From positions 5,208,373 through 5,272,372 of the forward strand of contig NZ_KE386572.1 in assembly GCF_000427665.1 (NCBI RefSeq): a stretch of DNA of 64,000 nucleotides. The letters are read 5' to 3'. The translations under genes and the position numbers were made by a program. The notes under the pieces were generated by a model. It did no database searches, had not been told where the DNA came from, and was given only the letters and a program-made list of their open reading frames with translations. The stretch comes from Geminicoccus roseus DSM 18922. GTDB taxonomy: Bacteria > Pseudomonadota > Alphaproteobacteria > Geminicoccales > Geminicoccaceae. Below, one piece after another: positions 60,687 to 64,000 of the stretch (positions are counted from its first letter, which is position 1; each line of letters starts with the position of its first letter).

Positions 60687-61756
60687 CCTCGAACCCGCGG
60701 CGCGGCATCGAGGGCATGTCGTCGGAGGGCGGCAGAGCGCGCGGCCCGGCCCTCGCCATGGCCAGCCTGGTCGTCCTGCTGCTGGCGGCCGTGGTGGCGT
60801 CCCTGGCAGCCGGGCGATACACGATCGGGCTTGGCGACCTCTGGATCCTGGCGAGCGGCTGGCTCGGCATCGGCCCCGGCCGGGATGGCCTGGCGGAGCC
60901 CGTCTGGCGGGTGGTGGAACTGGTGCGGGCGCCGCGCACGGCGATCGGCGGCTTCGTGGGCGCGGGGCTGGCGCTGGCCGGCGCGGTGCTGCAGGGCGTC
61001 TTCCGCAACCCCCTGGTCGACCCGCACGTGATCGGCGTGTCGTCGGGCGCGGCGTTTGGCGGCGTGTTCGCGATCCTGCTGGGCCTGGGTGCTGCGGGGC
61101 TCTGGTCGATGGCCTTCGCCTCTGGACTGGCGGCGCTCGGGCTGGTCGTGCTGATGAGCCGCCGGTCGGGCCGCTCCTCGCTGCTGATGCTGGTCCTGTC
61201 GGGCGTGGTGGTGGCCGCCCTGTTCTCGGCCCTGGTGTCGCTGGCCACCTATCTCGCCGACCCCAACGACACCCTGCCGGCGATCGTGTTCTGGCTGATG
61301 GGATCCTTTGCCAGCGCCACGCCGGAACGCGCCTTCTACATGGTGCCGGTCATCGCGCTGTTCGCCGCTCCGCTCCTGGCGATGCATTTCCGCATCAACG
61401 TCCTCTCGCTCGGCGACGAGGAGGCCCAGGCGCTTGGGCTGCGGGTCGAGCCGACCCGGTGGATGGCCCTTGGCTGCGTCACCGGCATCACGGCGGCCAG
61501 CGTCGCCAACTCGGGCATCATCGGCTGGGTCGGGCTGGTCATCCCGCACTTCGCCCGGGCGCTGGTCGGCCCCGACCACCGCCTGCTCCTGCCGGCGTCC
61601 GCCCTGCTCGGCGCAAGCTTCATGCTGGTGATCGACACGCTGGCCCGCTCGCTGACCGCCGCCGAGATCCCGCTGGGCGTGCTGACCGCGATCATCGGGG
61701 CGCCGGTCTTCCTGCTGCTGCTGCATCGCAGCCAGGATGAGGGATGGCAGCGATGA
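60683..61756 (+). CDS. FecCD/BtuC-type ABC permease
   Basis: 357 aa, ten or so membrane helices. The family motifs are LVRAPRTAIGGFVGAGLALAG near residue 77, LQGVFRNPLVDPHVIGVSSGA near residues 102-122, IVFWLMGSFASATPE near residue 200, the coupling loop LSLGDEEAQALGLRVEP near residue 242 and SGIIGWVGLVIPHFARALVG near residue 280. GTG start overlapping the previous stop (GTGA). A single permease gene implies a homodimeric channel. It is followed by its ATPase. Confidence 0.93.
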   Translation: MTSNPRRGIEGMSSEGGRARGPALAMASLVVLLLAAVVASLAAGRYTIGLGDLWILASGWLGIGPGRDGLAEPVWRVVELVRAPRTAIGGFVGAGLALAGAVLQGVFRNPLVDPHVIGVSSGAAFGGVFAILLGLGAAGLWSMAFASGLAALGLVVLMSRRSGRSSLLMLVLSGVVVAALFSALVSLATYLADPNDTLPAIVFWLMGSFASATPERAFYMVPVIALFAAPLLAMHFRINVLSLGDEEAQALGLRVEPTRWMALGCVTGITAASVANSGIIGWVGLVIPHFARALVGPDHRLLLPASALLGASFMLVIDTLARSLTAAEIPLGVLTAIIGAPVFLLLLHRSQDEGWQR

Positions 61757-62514
61757 TCGAGGCGAGCGACCTCGCGTTCCGCCATGGCGCCGCCGGGCCC
61801 TGGCTGTTCGCCGGCCTGTCCTTCTCCCTTCGCCGCGGCCAGACCCTCGTGCTGCTCGGCCGGAACGGGCGCGGGAAGACGACGCTGCTGAAATGCCTGG
61901 CGGGTCTGATCCCGCCCTCCGCAGGCACCATCCGGCGCCAGGGCATCGTCGGCTACGTCCCGCAGCACTTCCAGCCGCCCTTCGCCTACTCGGTGCTCGA
62001 CATGGTGCTGATGGGGCGTGCGCGGCATGTCGGCCTGTTCTCGGCCCCTGGCGCCGAGGACCGCCGACGCGCCCAGGAAGCCCTCGAGCTGATCGGCCTG
62101 GCCCCGCTGCAGCGGCGCTCGGTCACCACCCTGTCCGGCGGCGAGCGCCAGCTCGTCCTGATCGCGCGCGCGCTGGCCTCGGAAGCCGACATCCTGCTGC
62201 TCGACGAGCCGGCCTCCGCCCTCGACTTCCGCAACCAGGCGGTGATGCTCGCGACGCTGCGCCGGCTCGTCGCCAAGCGCGGGCTCACCATGGTGATGAC
62301 CACGCACGAGCCGACCCATGCCCTGGAGGTGGCCGACCGCGCGGTGTTCCTGCACGGGGCCGGCCAGGCCGAAGAGGGGCCGGTCGACGCGCTGTGCACG
62401 GAGAGCAGGCTCTCGATGCTCTACGGCATCCCGATGCGGCGGCTGGACTACGGCATCGGGGCGCGCCGGTCCTCCAGCATCGTGGCCAGCTACGGATCGG
62501 TCGACACGGCCTGA
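61744..62514 (+). CDS. FecE/BtuD-type ABC ATPase
   Basis: 256 aa. Walker A GRNGRGKTTLLK near residue 40, the Q-loop region GYVPQHFQPPF near residue 72, signature LSGGERQLVLIARALA near residue 130, Walker B ILLLDEPASALDF near residue 153, and the H-loop TTHEP near residue 184. Length and order fit a metallophore importer. It overlaps the permease by 13 bp from ATG 61744; ATG 61753 (ATGA overlap) is an alternative start. The operon has no outer-membrane receptor or regulator in the window. Confidence 0.93.
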   Translation: MAAMIEASDLAFRHGAAGPWLFAGLSFSLRRGQTLVLLGRNGRGKTTLLKCLAGLIPPSAGTIRRQGIVGYVPQHFQPPFAYSVLDMVLMGRARHVGLFSAPGAEDRRRAQEALELIGLAPLQRRSVTTLSGGERQLVLIARALASEADILLLDEPASALDFRNQAVMLATLRRLVAKRGLTMVMTTHEPTHALEVADRAVFLHGAGQAEEGPVDALCTESRLSMLYGIPMRRLDYGIGARRSSSIVASYGSVDTA

Positions 62515-62888
62515 GGCGGAGGCGGGGCGACATGGCTTGCCGTCGGGTCCCAGCGCCCGGCAGATCATCCAGGCCTTCGTCCACCAGAACGCAGAGCCGG
62601 CCCGATCACGCGCGGGTTCCGGGCGCAATCCCTTCGGCAAGACGGGCACCGGCGCCGGGGGCGTACCCGGCAGGCGCGCCCCCGCGGATCGGGGCCGGGC
62701 GTCAACGTCTCGTTCAGGTCTGGCGGACAAGAGTGGCGGCGGGCCGGGAGAAAGTTCCGGCCGGCTGCCTTGCTTGGAGTGCCGCATGCCGTCTCGCCGA
62801 CCCAGTGCCTGGTCGTCGCTCCTGCCGCCCCCCTTTCCTTTTGCGCCCGTCTGTCCTCAGATCCGTCCGGCTTTGCGGGCAGGCGGAC
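62515..62888. other. 374-bp gap without recognised gene
   Basis: Open frames here are extensions of genes in other frames or shadows. No domain, no clear promoter or terminator was found. The sequence just before 62889 supplies a weak AGG ribosome site for the next gene. Confidence 0.35.
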
Positions 62889-63686
62889 ATGGTGATCGAT
62901 ATCGACGGGACGAGGATCCAGATCAGCTCCTGGCAACGCCCGCCCGGGCCGGGCGTGCCGGCGGTGCTGTGGCTGCACGGGGCGGGCATGGACCGGACGG
63001 TGTGGACCCTGGCGGCGCGCGACCCGGGCCTGCGCGGGGTCGCGAGCCTGGCGGTGGATTTGCCTGGCCATGGCGGCTCGGCTGGCGGGGCGCCTAGCAC
63101 GGTCGAGGACCATGCCGCCTTGGTCGGCCGGCTGCTGGACGGGCTGGGGATCGAGCGGGCGGTGCTGGCCGGGCATTCCATGGGCGGGCTGATCGCGCTG
63201 GCGGCCATGGCGGCGATGCCGGAGCGGCTGGACGGGCTGGTGCTGGCCGGGGCCGCCGCGCGGATGCCGGTGAACCCGGCTTTGATCCAGGCGGCGGAGA
63301 ACGACCTGCCGAAGGCCGCCCGGATGATCGCGACCTATGCGGTGGCCCCGGCCGGCCGGCGGGCCGCCGCCGCCACGCCCGGCGTGCGGCTGGCCGGGAG
63401 CGCGGTGGCGATGCTGGAGCGCTCGCGGCCAGGGGTGCTGGCCGCGGACCTGCGCGCCTGCGACCAGGCAGCGCCCGCGACCGGACCCTGCCCCGTGCCG
63501 GCCCTGGTGGTGACCGGGGCGCTGGACCGGATGAGCCCGGCCAAGCGCGGCGCCGAGCTGGCGGCGGCGCTGGGCGCCCGGCTGGCGCGCCTGGAGGGGG
63601 CCGGCCACATGATGATGCTGGAGCGCCCGGACGCGTTCGCCCAGGCCGTGCTGCCGTTCCTGGCGGAGGTGCGGGCAGGACGCTAA
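62889..63686 (+). CDS. alpha/beta hydrolase
   Basis: 265 aa. VLWLHGAGMDRTVW near residues 26-39 forms the oxyanion loop, DLPGHGGSAGG near residue 59, the nucleophile AGHSMGG near residue 94, the acid in VTGALDRMSPAKRG near residue 211 and the histidine in EGAGHMMMLERPDAFAQAV near residue 237. This is the family pattern of 3-oxoadipate enol-lactonase/MhpC-type hydrolases, and the substrate is unknown. ATG 62889 is the first start giving the usual N-terminus. It converges on an acyl-CoA synthetase gene whose stop lies 11 bp away. Confidence 0.85.
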   Translation: MVIDIDGTRIQISSWQRPPGPGVPAVLWLHGAGMDRTVWTLAARDPGLRGVASLAVDLPGHGGSAGGAPSTVEDHAALVGRLLDGLGIERAVLAGHSMGGLIALAAMAAMPERLDGLVLAGAAARMPVNPALIQAAENDLPKAARMIATYAVAPAGRRAAAATPGVRLAGSAVAMLERSRPGVLAADLRACDQAAPATGPCPVPALVVTGALDRMSPAKRGAELAAALGARLARLEGAGHMMMLERPDAFAQAVLPFLAEVRAGR

Positions 63687-63697
63687 GGCCCTGCCCT

Positions 63698-64000
63698 TCA
63701 GGAAAGGGCGCGGGCGCGCTGGCGCAGCTCGTTCTTCTGGACCTTGCCGGTGGAGGTCTTGGGCAAAGGCCCGAACACGAAGTGACGCGGGACCTTGTAG
63801 TGGGCGAGGTTCTGCTTCAGCCAGGCGGTCAGCTCGGCCGGCGGCGGGGCGGCGGCGTCGGGCTTGAGCACCAAAAAGGCGCAGGGCACCTCGCCCCATT
63901 TCTCGTCCGGCCTGGCCACCACCGCCGCCTCCATCACCGCCGGGTGGCGGTAGAGGACCTCCTCGACCTCCAGCGAGCTGATGTTCTCGCCGCCGGAGAT
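63698..64000 (-). CDS. AMP-dependent acyl-CoA synthetase, C-terminal end (runs off the window)
   Basis: Partial: the last 100 codons of the gene; the rest lies beyond the right edge. The readable part starts ISGGENISSLEVEEVLYRHP, the motif that opens the mobile C-terminal domain of ANL-family ligases, then VVARPDEKWGEVPCAFLVL. It ends with VFGPLPKTSTGKVQKNELRQ, which contains the catalytic lysine of the PKTxxGK motif. An acyl-CoA synthetase of medium/long-chain or acyl-activating type is most likely. Its neighbour is a convergent alpha/beta hydrolase. Confidence 0.9.
   Translation of the reverse strand: MSGGENISSLEVEEVLYRHPAVMEAAVVARPDEKWGEVPCAFLVLKPDAAAPPPAELTAWLKQNLAHYKVPRHFVFGPLPKTSTGKVQKNELRQRARALS

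Overview
This is a GC-rich (high-60s to about 70 % GC by eye) alphaproteobacterial chromosome segment. Pointers are 5-aminolevulinate synthase of the C4 haem pathway, rpoZ followed by a single bifunctional Rsh, a short-type MotA next to MotB, an OhrR-type regulator, frequent GTG/TTG starts, and IS630/IS481/IS110 debris of the kind common in Rhodospirillales-like and Geminicoccus-like bacteria. Genus is not resolvable from the window.

Layout. 0.3-5 kb: a patatin / acetoacetate decarboxylase / 3-hydroxybutyrate dehydrogenase operon (ketone body or PHB-related metabolism), then a LysR regulator divergent from an EamA transporter. 5-10 kb (minus strand): two SIS-domain sugar-phosphate proteins, MotB-MotA, SmpB and DapA. 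10-18.5 kb: lytic transglycosylase, a PLP dehydratase coupled to an alpha/beta hydrolase, a family 5-like uracil-DNA glycosylase, a NYN-domain protein, RpoZ and Rsh. 18.5-27 kb: ALA synthase, ornithine-type decarboxylase, a MOSC/enolase-superfamily pair, an Fe-alcohol dehydrogenase, an unknown protein with NEP motifs, a GNAT acetyltransferase and an RTX-repeat protein. 27-42 kb: a divergent cluster. The minus arm carries a fatty-acid desaturase, four glycosyltransferases, a histidine phosphatase, a polysaccharide deacetylase, a fused OppDF-type ATPase and a family 5 substrate-binding protein, much of it translationally coupled. The plus arm carries a second family 5 substrate-binding protein with its two permeases. 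The two arms together would make one complete peptide-type ABC importer.

42-49.8 kb is an insertion-sequence graveyard: a decayed IS630, two decayed IS481 copies (the second split by a decayed IS110), an intact-looking alpha/beta hydrolase, and a degenerate 150-195 bp repeat array. Several 45-64 nt multi-hairpin inserts sit inside the transposase remnants next to CCAT/ATGG. Two of them share the same architecture with compensatory base changes in their stems. This is the most unusual signal in the window.

49.8-64 kb: an HTH-GAF regulator divergent from a GMC oxidoreductase, an atypical response regulator, an OhrR/alpha-beta hydrolase pair with two inverted 23-bp operator copies, a three-gene phage-like pectate-lyase/tailspike unit with a good promoter, a FecBCDE-type metallophore import operon containing two uncharacterised amidotransferase-fold-like proteins, another alpha/beta hydrolase, and the 3' end of an acyl-CoA synthetase that runs off the right edge.
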